From: Penium margaritaceum
Taxonomy: Eukaryota > Streptophyta > Zygnematophyceae > Desmidiales > Peniaceae
Direction of reading: 5' to 3'
DNA length: 64,000 bases
NCBI GenBank assembly: GCA_023375785.1
Contig: SZWC01004935.1
Location: 20,091 to 84,090, forward strand
The position numbers were made by a program, and so were the translations under genes. The notes below the pieces were generated by a model. That model was not told the origin of the DNA. It saw only the letters and a list, made by a program, of their open reading frames with translations, and did not search any database. This document shows positions 22,990 through 33,549 of the stretch, piece by piece; the stretch's first letter is position 1, and each line of letters starts with the position of its first letter.

Positions 22990-24954
22990 AACATCATCCA
23001 AGAGGGGAGTAGGCATACAACGGTCATCCACAAGGGGGTTGCCACGGAGAGCAGTCTCAATATGACAACTGTCTATGACCTCTTGACTAGCAGACATACA
23101 ACTCTTGCTTCCCTGGGGTTGATGAGGAGGGATGTCAATGCACTGCGCAATGAACAGCTCCAGCTGGCTCTCTCAAGCAAAGGGCCCAGGAGTCTGGAGG
23201 TAGTGCGGCGTGGTCATGCCGGATGCAGTAGTAGAGGTGTAGTTGAGCTGCAACAATTGAGGTGACCACGCCGGATACGGATTCCATGCAGCAACACGTC
23301 CAACAGAAGGCAAGAACGGATTGGAGGATGTAGTCATGACTGGTGCAGTGCCGGTGGAGGAGACTATTGCTGATGAAGTGGAGGAAGCACCAACAGAAGA
23401 GGCGGTGGTAGAGGCAAAATTAGTAGCTGCAGCGGTACCAAGGCGCCGCTCACGCTGGCGACATGGCGCTGATGACACGAGGCTCGTTAGTAGGTAGTGG
23501 GCATGTGTACAAGCCATGACCCTGCTGGCCACAGTTATGGAAAACAAGAGAACTGCTATGGGAGGAGCTGCTTTTGGATGGCTGCTGGGTCTTGCCCTTC
23601 CCTTTCTTGCCACATCCCCCCTTACCGTAGCTACCACCACGCGTGGCCCCGGCGGCACCAGGGGTCCCAGTTGACGAAGGCGTAGGAGAGGCAGAGCTGA
23701 CTGCTGCTAATAGCTCTGTGTCTCTACGCTGCAGGCGAGTGTCATGAATCGCCTCCTCCAAGTCCAAGAACCAAGAATAGAACAAGGAAAACAGAGTTCT
23801 CTGAGACGCCATGGCATCCAAGATCTTGAGGTCAAAGTCGACGAGGATCTTCGCGTAGTGAGAAGTCGTGTCGTTCTTGATGGTGAGAATATCAGAGAGC
23901 GGGGGCGGGCAGGCCTTGCCGAGTCAACGGAGAAGATCCTGTGTGCGGCGCCAATAGGCGGTGACAAACTCTGATTCACCCATCTTGAGGTCGCTAAGAT
24001 TCCTCAAGAGGCGACTCACGATGGCCTGGCCAAAAGGATGGTAGGGACGTGAGAGGGTACTCCAGGCCTCATAGTGGTCATGGTCGGTGCAGGTAGTAGG
24101 ATCGCCGATGAAGGGCTCAAGGTCAGTGCGATCACTCTCTGGTGCGGCAAAGACAATGACCCTAGCTTTTCGGCTTGCGCAAGTAAATGCTTGGGGATGG
24201 AGAACTTGTACCTCAGGGTATAGTAGGGCCATAAACCCTTGCCTTGAGCCCACAAGCCAAACAGTAACTCCCAAGACGCAAACTCTCCAACCTCAAGGTG
24301 GGGTGGCAATGTCTCAAAATCCTTTGGCTTGCGTTGAGTACTGGCTATAGTGCCTAGGGACCCTATGACACTGGAGACAGACTGCTCCTGCTGCTGGTGG
24401 TACTGCTGGGCTACTGTCTAAGCCACGGTAGAGATGGTGAGACCAGATTAACCACAAATAGGCGGCTGGACTATGGCAGTTTGGGCGGCCTGTATCTTGG
24501 CTAGGAGTGNGGCTTGCGCGAATAAATGCTCGGGGATGGAGAACTTGTACTTCAGGGTATAGTAGGGCCAGAGACCCTTGCCTTGAGCCCACAAGCCAAA
24601 CAGTAACTCCCAAGACGCAAACTCTCCAACCTCAAGGTGGGGTGGCAATGTCTCAAAATCCTTTGGCTTGCGTTGAGTACTGGCTATAGTGCCTAGGGAC
24701 CCTATGACACTGGAGACAGACTGCTCCTGCTGCTGGTGGTACTGCTGGGCTACTGTCTAAGCCACGGTAGAGATGGTGAGACCAGATTAACCACAAATAG
24801 GCGGCTGGACTATGGCAGTTTGGGCGGCCTGTATCTTGGCTAGGAGTGCCCGCACGTCTTCAACCTGTTGCTGAACAGCAGCAACACGGTCAATCGGCGG
24901 CGTTGCACTAGAAATGTTAGACTGTATTGAACTAGTGGTACCGGATCCGGCCAT
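22990..24954 (-). pseudogene. Copia D gag
   Basis: Probable start ATG at 24954 (MAGSGTTSSIQSN), a Gln-rich coiled stretch, then RKPKDFETLPPHLEVGEF and WELLFGLWAQGKGLWPYY (conserved gag core), and a zinc knuckle region FHNCGQQGHGLYTCP near 23520 in which the first cysteine of CX2CX4HX4C is Phe. A Lys/Gly-rich basic stretch precedes the knuckle. Stops occur at GGT-TAA (Gln position) and GCT-TAG, and part of the gag is duplicated across the n at 24510. Confidence 0.72.
24172..24848. repeat. 339-bp near-identical duplication around a single n
   Basis: 24172-24509 recurs at 24511-24848 with a few substitutions (for example AAGTAAATGCTTGG against GAATAAATGCTCGG) in the gag of copia D. Mostly transitions between copies are compatible with two haplotypes placed in tandem by the assembler. 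Confidence 0.75.
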
Positions 24955-25953
24955 GGTAGCGGGTGACGGACGCTGCCACTAGTACTCTGTTTGATACTGA
25001 GTGAGAGTTAAAGTTGTAAATGTAACAAAAAACAGTGAATGCTTTTCTCCGCGATTCGTTTGAAGGAGACAAACTAACCGTTTTTTTTAATACCTAGCCA
25101 GTTCTCGGGTACCCCCTTTAAGAAATGACTAATATGCCCATTTATTCCATTGGTTGGTGCTCAGTTGCCCGTCGGGGTTGCGCAGAAGCCTGCGTGGCTT
25201 TCGCGCAGCTTTCACAGCACATTTTGCTGCCGCTACTGCTCCCGTAGCTGCCGCAGCTTTAGGTGCTTCCGCCACGTGATGCTGCTGCTGTCAGTGCTAC
25301 TGCGTGCTGCTGCTATGATTGTCGCGATTTGCTGCTACGATTGCCGCGAGGTGCTGCTGCAATTGCTGCTACTGCTATTCCTCCTACTGCCGTTGTTGTT
25401 GTTGTTTCTGCTGCTACTGCTGCGGTTGCTCATGCTGCGCTGCTACGCTGCTACGGCCGCTACTACGTGCTGCTCCAGCTGCCACGCGTCTACTACTTAT
25501 GCTGTAGCTGCTACGCGAATGTTGCAAATGCTGAAGCTATTGCGGCCTCGCAACTGCCGCGTGGCAGACACCAAGCGAGGAGCGAGAATCTGGATTTTTT
25601 TTCCATGCTTCCGAGATCTCCCGTCTCCGGGTCTAGTGGTGCTGAATTCAAAGGTGCTGACGTGACTGCACCTAGAAGGAAATGTACGCCGGGTACAGAG
25701 ATGGGGAGGTAGAGGAGAAAATGTGGAAACAGCGGGGACACTTCCCTACTACTTGGCGGCGCCAACGTCACATGTGTCGGCTCTGCTGTCGCCGTTGTGC
25801 CTCTCCGTGTTGGCTGCGTGACCGCCTACACTACCACTCCGTGGGGTCAAGGCAGTGGAAGAACATTTGCAGGAGCCTTTTGAAGCCGCCACCAAGCAAG
25901 GCTAACGCTGCCAGGAAAAACCAAGTAGAGTTTCCCCCACACTGGCGCATATG
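24955..25953 (-). other. Copia D leader, CAG-rich on its own strand
   Basis: About 1 kb between gag and the truncation point. On the minus strand 25560-25170 is CAG/CAA/GCA-rich (seen as CTG/GCT repeats on plus), matching the leaders of A, E3 and E5. Long plus-strand frames here are low-complexity Cys/Leu/Ala strings produced by the repeats and are not genes. Confidence 0.65.
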
Positions 25954-26804
25954 TGTTGGTTTTTTCTCACATCTCTTATTGTGCTCTGTTGTGCCCTCCC
26001 GGCTTGTGTACATCAGCATGCAGATAACTGACGACGAGACTAGACGCTGCTGGAGTATCGTCCGGTGGAGCCGACGCACGCTGAGGACTACACGCAATTC
26101 GCTGGAGCCTCCTCCCTCCGGCGACATGCTCAGCTCCATTGGCAGGCCTCCTCGGCGGTCGGGCCGCCGGTGGTCGCTGCCAATGCGGATGCTGTCTGCA
26201 TGCGTCCAGTGCTTGATCTGGCTGTACCATTGCGTCTGCACCGTCGTGCTCTGCTTAGGGTCCAAATCTCATGCTAGTGCGTCATTGTAATCACCAGGGA
26301 CTAGTGTAGGTGCTGCCTGGGTTTGGGCAGCCATAACTCCTCACTGTTATCGTTCTAGCCGGTTCTGACCGTAAGACTGCGTTTGCAGCGTTGATGTTAT
26401 GGTATGGTCCAGTTTTCAGGCAAAACGGACGACGCCCGGGTTTTGGGTTGTCGGCCATCTGGCAGGGCTCACCGAGAAAACCCTGCCTGCTTGAAAACAG
26501 GTATGTTTTCTGATTGGCTGGTTAACTGAGTAACAAGCTCTACAGAGCTAGGAGGGGGGGGCTAGAACTTCGAGGGGTCTCCCATTGCTTTTCATTCTTG
26601 ATCCTTATTCAGTTCTTTCCAGTTCTGAGCTGCTTTTTGGTGCTGACACTGGCGCGCGCATCTCTGAGTAACAAATCCAGAGCACTCAAACTTAGATTCT
26701 AGAGCAGTAGACTGAGGGGACAGCTGACTAAGCAACGAATGTGGATGCCTGCATGCTTCATCAACATCGCTACTGCCCCAACTTTCTGCTTAGGAATTGT
26801 AGCT
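25954..26804 (+). repeat. 5' LTR of copia A
   Basis: Starts TGTTGGTTTTTTCTCAC; its first 600 bp align with 39814-40432 and the following 160 bp with 51961-52125, the two halves of the 3' LTR. It ends directly before the primer site at 26805. The exact end (..GTAGCT) does not show the usual CA and may be mutated. Confidence 0.85.
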
Positions 26805-26817
26805 TGGTATCAGAGCC
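26805..26817 (+). promoter_or_regulatory. Primer binding site, initiator tRNA-Met 3' end (copia A)
   Basis: TGGTATCAGAGCC is complementary to the 3' end of plant-type initiator tRNA-Met, the normal primer for minus-strand DNA synthesis in plant copia elements. It follows the LTR directly. Confidence 0.88.
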
Positions 26818-28133
26818 AGAGCACAGCAGTAGCAGCAGAAGACTGGCGTACAGGTGCCAGACAACGCCGACGGACCCCTACACGCGCCAGTGCAGGGGAA
26901 ATGCTGCCGGATGTTTTCTGGCAGCATTGACCAGCCTGGTGGTGGCGTCAAACATTTCCCCACCGCCACTTGGCCAGGGGAAATGCTGCCGGATTTTTCC
27001 GGCAGCACTGATCCCCACGCGTGATGAAAGGAGGTGAGCGGCCAGCGATGTTACACACCACAACGGCAACGCACATCGTGACATCAACCAGGTGTGAGCA
27101 TGTTGCAAGTAGCAGCAGCACACTGCAGCAGCAGCAGCGAGCAGTGGCAACAGCAGCCAGCAGCTGCTGCGCGCAGTAGCAGTAGCCGACAGTAGCTGCA
27201 GCTCGTAGCAGCTCGCAGCAGCAGCAACCCATAGCAACAAGCAGCAGCAGCAGCTAGCATCTGCAGCTCGCAGTAGCAGCAGTGTGAAGTAGCAGCGAGC
27301 AACAGTAGCAGCCGGCGGCAGTAGCAATAGCAGTAGTAGCGAGAATCAGCCAGCACCAGCAGCTGTAGCAGCGGCCAACAGTAGCTACAATTGCTCGCAG
27401 GCCACTACGCGTAGCGAGCAGCAAGCTATGAGCAGCAAACTTGCTACTCAAAGCTCGTAGCAAGTAGCGAGCAGCGAGCCAGGAGCTTAGTGCTCATAGC
27501 TCGCGGCTCACAGCAAGCAGCGAGCTCACTTTGACGAACGGAAAAAAAATCCCCAAAACAATCCCCCCAAAAAATGTCACAGGTGGCCTTGCAGCGGCTA
27601 CAGCCACCACCACAACCACTGCAACAGCCACAACAGCCGCAACAACATGCAGCAACTAAGCAGCAGCAGTAACAGTAGCAGCTGCTACTGTTGCAACAGT
27701 AGCTGCAACAACAGCAACAACATTAGCAACAGCAACAACAGCTGCAATAGTAGCAGCAGCCACTCCTGCAACAACAGTCGTAACAGTAGTAGCAACAGTA
27801 ACAGCTGCAGCAGCAGACAAGCAGCAGTAGTAGTAGTAGCGGTGGCAGCAACAGCAGCTACAACAGTAGCAGCAGCTACCCTGCAGCTGAAACAGCAACG
27901 GCTCCAGTAACAGCCACTGCCGATGTCAGCCATCCTCAGCTCACGTCACTATCGACGTCACTGCTGACGTCAGCAAAACAAAACAAATGCAACAAAAACC
28001 CTACAGATAACGCAGCAACAGCTACTGATGTCAGCCATCCTAGGCTGACATCATTGCTGACGCCACCGCTGACATCATTAGTTTACAAAATAAAAAACAA
28101 AAAAATCACAAAGGAGGGGGAACAAAGAACACC
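26818..28133 (+). other. Copia A leader with CAG repeats and TGACGTCA palindrome
   Basis: About 1.3 kb between primer site and gag. 27100-27500 and 27600-27930 are CAG/CAA/GTAGCA trinucleotide-rich; then come TGACGTCA-like words, including the perfect palindrome GCTGACGTCAGC at 27963-27974 and related GATGTCAGCC and GCTGACATCA copies to 28075. Two copies of GGGGAAATGCTGCCGGAT (26896-26913 and 26977-26994) lie near the start. Apparent frames on either strand are repeat artefacts. Confidence 0.7.
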
Positions 28134-29963
28134 ATGGCCAACACCTCCAGTGGGGAGGGGTGCTCCACCATTGGGGGGAACCCTAGCCCCCCTTTCTTGC
28201 AGCAGTTGTAGCAATTACAACAGCAATAGCAACAGTCGTAGCAGCAGTTGCAGCAGTAGCAGATTCAGTGGCAACAGTAGCAGCAGCAGTAGCAACAGTA
28301 GTAGCAGCAGCCTCAGTCTATAGGCTTTGTCGCCGGCTCCTCCGATCCACTAACCGCCATTCAGCAACAGCTTGTCGCACTAACGCAGCAACTTGCACCA
28401 CTACAGCCGCTGGCAGCACATACACACACTAGTGCCCCACCACCCTTCCTTCCTCCCGGGCATGCCAGTCCTGTTGCGTCTGCTGCCACACATTACCTGG
28501 CGCAGCAGTAGAACCAGCGCCAGCGGCAGACATTGACTTCAGTCCTTGGCTCCACTCTGGGTGCCAGCCGCAAGCCAAAGGACTTTGAGACCCCGCCCTC
28601 GCCGCTTGAGGCTGGCAAATAAATCCGGAGCTGAGAGCTTAGCTTTCACATCTGGACATACTGTGAGGGCCTGTGGGCATACTACACTCTTCCGTATGAC
28701 TCCACCCAGGTCGACCAGCTGTATGATGATGGTTGGGCCATACGCGCCCTTATCCCCATCGCTCTTCCGGCATCACGTGTAGCCATTGACTCCTTCCTCA
28801 ACGACTTCACCACTGGTGGGACTCCAGACCCTGTAGCCACGTGGCACGTCCTCACCCATCCCCATCGCCTATCCAGCGAGGCTGAGACCAGCCGTCTGCT
28901 TTGGGAGTTCAGCTCCCTGCACATGGGGGTGACCGAGACGGTCACCTCCTACTGGTAGCGGGCGGAGGACATCCTTCGTCGCCTAGGCACTTCTGCTCCA
29001 CCACCTTTGGCTGCGCTCCTGACCATCAATCGCGGTGCCACCGATGCGTACGCCAATGTCTTTATCAATGACACCCAGGATGTCCTCTCCACAATGGCAA
29101 CCCAGGGCACACTCATGCCCTAGGCATACGAGCTCTTTCTCAGGATTCAGGAAGCTCGTCTGGAGTCACGCATCCAGCACACATAGACACTCGCCTCCCC
29201 TGCCATCACCTCTGTGGCCGTCGCTTCCCCCGCAACAACTATATCCACCAGCTCCTTGTTTTTAGGAAAGAAAAGGCGCAAAGGCAAGAAGGGCAACGGC
29301 CAGCAGCAGCAACAACAGCCAACCGGGTCCAGTGGTGGTGGATCGGTCTGCCACAATTGTGGACAGCCAGGACATGGGTGGTAAACGTGCCCGCTACCGA
29401 TGGATGAGGCACGTGTCATCGCTACCATGCATCGCCAGTGTGAGCACCGTCTAGCCTCCGCCGCTGTAGCTGTTGCCGGCCCAGATACCTCCACCCTGTC
29501 CAGCCGCTCCACTTCTCCAACAGCCACACCAGTCCCGCCGTTGCCAGCTCCAAAGTAGCATCATCATCCGCAGCCGTTGGTGCCTCCATTCCCATCACGA
29601 TGCAGTCCTCCTCCTATCAGAGCTCCGGAACTATCACTCCACACTCCGTCTACATTCTCGGACCGTCCAACAGTGAGCGTCAATTGGAGCAGTTCATCAC
29701 GCTCCAGCTCGGCCTGCCTCGCCCTCCTCCCAAGGTAAGTGCAAGCTGCATCACCTCCTGCACGTCTATGCTACCGTGCATGACTCAGACTATGCTGCAG
29801 TTGTGTCCTGCTTCCTTGTCCATTTCATTGTCTCCCGTGTTCTCTTTTGCCCCTCTCTATGACGAAGTTGCGTGCCTTGGTGATTGGCAGTCTCGGTTTG
29901 TACCGCCATCCACCGCGTCCGTGTCTCTTGCTGGTTGCCATGTGATTGTTAGCGATCTAGTGA
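28134..29963 (+). pseudogene. Copia A gag with polyglutamine tract
   Basis: Start ATG at 28134 (MANTSSGEGCSTIGGNPSP). A Gln tract at 28200-28315 follows, in which 8 codons are TAG among about 18 CAG and 6 CAA, then the gag core (RKPKDFETPPSPLEAGK near 28572, LWAYYTLPYDSTQVDQLYDD), a basic KKRRKGKKGN stretch and a zinc knuckle CHNCGQPGHGWxTC at 29350-29391 with all Cys/His present but a TAA inside it. Function would be RNA packaging and particle formation. The many stops make this copy inactive. Confidence 0.78.
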
Positions 29964-29984
29964 CTCCGATCTAGGACCTTATCG

Positions 29985-30412
29985 AGACCTGGATCATCGA
30001 CTCCAAGGCCACGCATCACATGACGGCCTCTCGCGAGGCCTTCAATGTGCTTGGTCCTGTTGGTGATGTGTCCGGTGTCCAGATGGGCTCCCAAAAAATG
30101 TTACCTGTCCGCGGCGTCGGCGCCGTTCATTTCCGTGGTCCTGCTGGTGATGTCTTCGTGATCGATGTCCTCTTCGTCCCAGGTCTTGAGCTTAGCCTCC
30201 TGTCCATCACTGCCCTTGACCGCATGAGCATGGACAATCTGTACTCGCGTGGCATTCGCACTATGTCGTTACGTCCGTCCGGTCTTGTCATTCTGCACAC
30301 CACTGCCCGTGGCAACCTGTGGCACGTGCCTCGTCTTTCCTCCCCTCCCTTCGTCCCCTCCCTGTTGGCTGCCACAAGCCATGTGTTTGTCACCAGCATG
30401 CTTTCTCCGTAG
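29985..30412 (+). pseudogene. Copia A protease
   Basis: TWIIDSKATHHMTASREAF shows the aspartic protease site with DSG changed to DSK; then NVLGPVGDVSGVQMGSQKM, VRGVGAVHF, DVLFVPGLELSLLSITALDR and the strand-rich end GLVILHTTARGNLWHVPRLS. Loss of the glycine should abolish activity. The frame ends at a TAG at 30410 where a Gln (CAG) is expected. Confidence 0.8.
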
Positions 30413-31312
30413 CACACACGTCTCTTGCACCACCGCCTTCACCACGTCCACTCTGTTGTCGTAGATAACATGCTCCGCACCGAGCCGACCAAGGACTTTG
30501 ATCAGAACTCCTTCCCCTTGCCATGCTCCACATGTTACATTGATTGTGCTTAGGGAAAGATGCATTGATCCACATACCCTCAGTCTTTCTTCCGTGCGTC
30601 CACCCCTCTAGACCTGGTCCATTCCAATGTCATGGGACCTCTCCCTACCGAATCCGTCGGGGAGCATGGACACTATGTCCTCACCCTCACTGGCGACTAC
30701 TCTCACTACCGTTGGGTCTTCTGCCTTTGGCAGAAGAGCGATGTCGCTCCTGCCATTCGGAACTGGCTTTTCCGTGTAGAGCATGAGTGTGGTCTATCTC
30801 TTTGCCACTTTCTCTCCAATCATGGTGGCGAGTACATGGGAGAGACCACGACTTTTCTCGCCTCCCGCGGTGTCTACCACGAGACGTCGGCGCCTTATAC
30901 TCTAGCTGAGAACGGCATCTCTGAGCGGTGGAACCGCACCATGGCTAACGCCGTCGGCACCATGCGGGTCAAGTCTGGCCTCTCCGATGGCTTCTACTTT
31001 GAAGCCATGCCCTACATGACGTGGGTCTGGAACCGGAATCCCCACGGACCCCTTCCCCGCAAGTCCACGCTGTACCAGCACTGGTGTGGTCAGCGGTCTG
31101 GCCTCCGCCCAACTCGCGTTTAGGGCTACGTGGTCATTGTGTGGATGCTCGCCCCGCAGCAGGACGGCAAGCTCGCCCCCCGCGGGCATCCTTGCACCTT
31201 CCTCGGTGTCTCCCATCAATCCAAAGCCTGGCGCTTCTGGGATCTCTCCCGAAACTACATCATCAAGTCTCATCATAACCTCTTCTTTGAGGACCTGTTT
31301 CCCCGTGACCTC
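30409..31312 (+). pseudogene. Copia A integrase
   Basis: GAG-pre-integrase remnant (RLLHHRLHHV), then LVHSNVMGPLP where the first catalytic Asp is Asn, LTGDYSHYRWVFCLWQKSD, SNHGGEYMG where the second catalytic Asp is also Asn, and ENGISERWNRTMANAVG with the catalytic Glu intact. GAC-to-AAC or GAT-to-AAT change fits the G-to-A decay pattern. The C-terminal DNA-binding segment (PRGHPCTFLGVSHQSKAWRF) is open after a TAG at 31121-31123 in place of the Trp codon. Confidence 0.82.
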
Positions 31313-31389
31313 GTTTGCTCTGGCTCGTCGATGTCCCTCCCATCGCGTGGGGGAGTGGTAAGTCCATCCTCCGTCTTGCCGCTTCTGGA

Positions 31390-31960
31390 CAACATATCAC
31401 CTGGTCCCTCAGGACCAGCACCCCCAGTCCTATCTACTGGTGCCTGTGGGCCGGCAGACCCGTCTGCATCCACTGGCCCCTCCATGCCAGCAGCCCTAGT
31501 CGCGTCCGTTTGCCCCTCCGCATCGGCAGCCCTGCCCGCGTCTGCTGGTCCCTCCGGGCTGGCAGACCCGTCTGCTTCCACTAGCCCCTTCGGGCCGGCA
31601 GCCGCAATCGCGTCTACTGGCCCCTCTGCACCGACAGCCCCGTTTGCATCTGCTAGTCCCGCTTGGCCGGCAGATCCGTCTGCGTCCACTAGCCTATCCG
31701 AGCTGGCAGCCCCATCCACGTCCGTTGGCCCCTCCGCGCCGGCAGCCCCATCCGCGTCTGCTGGTCCCTCCAGGCCGGCAGACCCATCTGCGTCCACTGG
31801 CCCCTCCAGGTTGGCAACCCAAGTCACGTCCTCTGGCCCCTCTGTGCCGGCAGCCCCGTCTAAATCCATTGGTCCCTCTGGGTTGGCAGCTCCGCCCGTG
31901 TCCGCTGGTCCCTCCATGCCAGGAGCCCCGTCCGCCTCTGCTAGCACCTCGGACTCAATG
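31390..31960 (+). repeat. 36-bp minisatellite in the integrase-RT linker of copia A
   Basis: About fourteen imperfect 36-bp units encode 12-residue repeats of the kind SAGPSRPADPSA, SVGPSAPAAPSA, SIGPSGLAAPPV. The frame is kept open through the whole array (31130-32329). A low-complexity Ser/Pro/Ala linker between integrase and reverse transcriptase is tolerated in copia polyproteins. Confidence 0.82.
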
Positions 31961-32087
31961 CCATCTCCTGTCCTACCACGCTACACGCGTGGCCCAGGCG
32001 TTAGCCTCCGACCCAAGCCGTCAGTGAGTACGAAGACTGTCACACCGTGTCCTGTGGCGCCTCGGCCTCCCGTCATCCCACGTGTCT

Positions 32088-32330
32088 CTTCCACTCCTAC
32101 GATAGTGAGTAGGGACCTTGGCACCAAGGCCCTCGGCCTAACCGCTTCGGCCATCATTGCAGACCTCCACCCGGGCTCTGCACTGGGCTACGTCATGCAC
32201 CATCAGGAGCATCCGCATGTCATCACGGGTGCACTCACGTGCATCTCACCTAGAGCTCAAGATGCACACTCCCTTGTAGTCCGCTCCACGACACGCCCAG
32301 AGGACCGAGCCTCCATACGTGAGACTTGAA
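32088..32330 (+). pseudogene. Copia A pre-RT linker segment
   Basis: RDLGTKALGLTASAIIADLHP matches the segment preceding reverse transcriptase in D, E3 and E5. It continues to the stop at 32327-32329; the following sequence to the GRKAIGAK motif is frame-shifted and carries the palindromic insertion. Confidence 0.65.
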
Positions 32331-32413
32331 CCTCCCCCGAGGCCGCACACTGGGATGCTACCTGCGCCGATGTGCTTGTTGCTATCCAGCAGCACTATGT
32401 GTATGGCATCGTT

Positions 32414-32531
32414 GATCTCCGGTCGGGGATCGACCGGAGATCGACGGTCAATCTCCGGTCGATCGACCGGAGATCGACCGGTCGATCGGTCAGAGATCAA
32501 CCGGTCGGAGATCGACCGGTCGACCAGTCGG
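32414..32531. repeat. Palindromic GATCGACCGG array inserted in copia A
   Basis: GATCTCCGGTCG (32414-32425) faces CGACCGGAGATC (32431-32442) across a 5-nt loop, and ATCTCCGGTCGATCGACCGGAGAT (32451-32474) is a perfect 24-bp palindrome, followed by further GATCGACCGGTC words to 32531. It sits between the conserved VDL and GRKAIGAK of reverse transcriptase, where relatives have only two or three residues, so about 110 bp was gained. Confidence 0.8.
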
Positions 32532-32817
32532 AAGGCCATTGGTGCCAAATAGGTCTTCTAGTGTAAATGGAAGCCGGACGGGTCCTTGGACAAGTACAAT
32601 GCCCGCCTCACAGCCAAGGGGTTTCTTCAGGTCCCTGGGGTTATTTATAACTAGATCTTTACCCCAGTTAGCCGATTCTCCACTAGCCGAGGCTCCTCAG
32701 CCTGGTTGCCCAGCACAGGTGGGAGCTGCATCAGATGGATGTGAGCAACGCTTTCCTCCATGGCTCGCTGGAGGGAGAGGAGTTCCACATGGTGTAGCGT
32801 CCAAGCTTTGACGACGG
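32532..32817 (+). pseudogene. Copia A reverse transcriptase, N-terminal part
   Basis: GRKAIGAK, then a stop in place of Trp, KWKPDGSLDKYNARLTAKGF, ELHQMDVSNAFLHGSLEGEE and SFDDG, where copia E2 is inserted. The gene resumes at 38564 with the duplicated GACGG. Frame breaks near 32645-32700. Confidence 0.75.
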
Positions 32818-33547
32818 TGTTACATATTGCCCCGTGCCATGCCCTGGAGTTGCCGTTGTCAGGGCGATGGCTCCAGATCCTTGTACAGTGCATGTTTCCA
32901 TGCATGGATGGATGTTTCACAAACTAGAGGACAAGCTGGACCAGCTGCAATTTGAATCGCAGCAATCGGCTAAGAATTGAAGGAGTTATGGTCCGTCAAA
33001 GTTGGGAGGTGGTGCTGGCCGTCCGGGTTTGGACGGCAGACTTGGTACCGGCCGCAAAAGTGATCCGGCGGTGACCAGTTCGACTCCCACCACGCACACC
33101 ATGGCCGAGGCGCCCCTTGGGGGATGCTAGCAGCGATATCCCATGGTTCATTGGAGCCATGTGCGCTTCGGAATGGCGGTCTGATGCTTCATTGAGGTCC
33201 AGGGCGCTTCGGGCACCCGTCACTCACGCTAGTGCTCTGTCAGGGACAGAGACTCAATGATGCACTCCGAATCGCGTATCGGGCGCTACGGTGGTCCAAA
33301 TCGCACGCGATTTGGTGCGTTGGAAAGCTTGTGACGAGCAATATAACTTTGCTGATGTGGTTCGTGTCCAGTAATCCACTCAAAATTGATCCCTAGCCCT
33401 TCGAACTTTGGGTATTGCTGAATTCCGTCAGATTTCTGCTCACATAGTGTGTGGCAACCAGAAAGCACACTTCGCCTAAGACTGCTGCCCAAAAGAGTTG
33501 TGAACCTCAGGACGTGGTCAGGCCACGTTGGAACCACATTTCCAACA
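32818..33547 (+). repeat. 5' LTR of copia E2
   Basis: TGTTACATATTGCCCC .. CATTTCCAACA, 730 bp, starting TG and ending CA. Repeated at 37958-38563 with about 2 percent substitution. Supplies promoter and polyadenylation signals of the element; no TATA box is certain. Confidence 0.93.
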
Positions 33548-33549
33548 AA

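Larger units (their letters stand above)
19791..25953 (-). mobile_element. Ty1/copia retrotransposon D, truncated at both ends
   Basis: Minus-strand order: CAG-rich leader (25953-24955), gag (24954-22990), protease (22932-22396), integrase (22330-21700), linker, reverse transcriptase (20870-19959), start of RNase H (to about 19791). The far leader (25953-25840, read on minus) aligns well with the post-primer-site sequence of copia A at 26880-26955 (GCGCCAGTG..GGGGAAA..CTGGCAGC..GGTGGTGGCG), so D and A are one family in opposite orientation and A inserted in the leader of D. D's own 5' LTR and primer site should lie beyond A but are not at 52.1 kb, so they were deleted. Confidence 0.78.

Noticed and set aside
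24960-25010. GTTTGATACTGAG near 24990 as a decayed primer site of copia D
   Set aside because: Homology with the copia A leader shows that D's primer site must lie beyond 25953, so this is a chance resemblance.
25150-25712. Cys/Leu/Ala-rich plus-strand frames
   Set aside because: GCT/CTG repeats of the copia D leader read on the non-coding strand.
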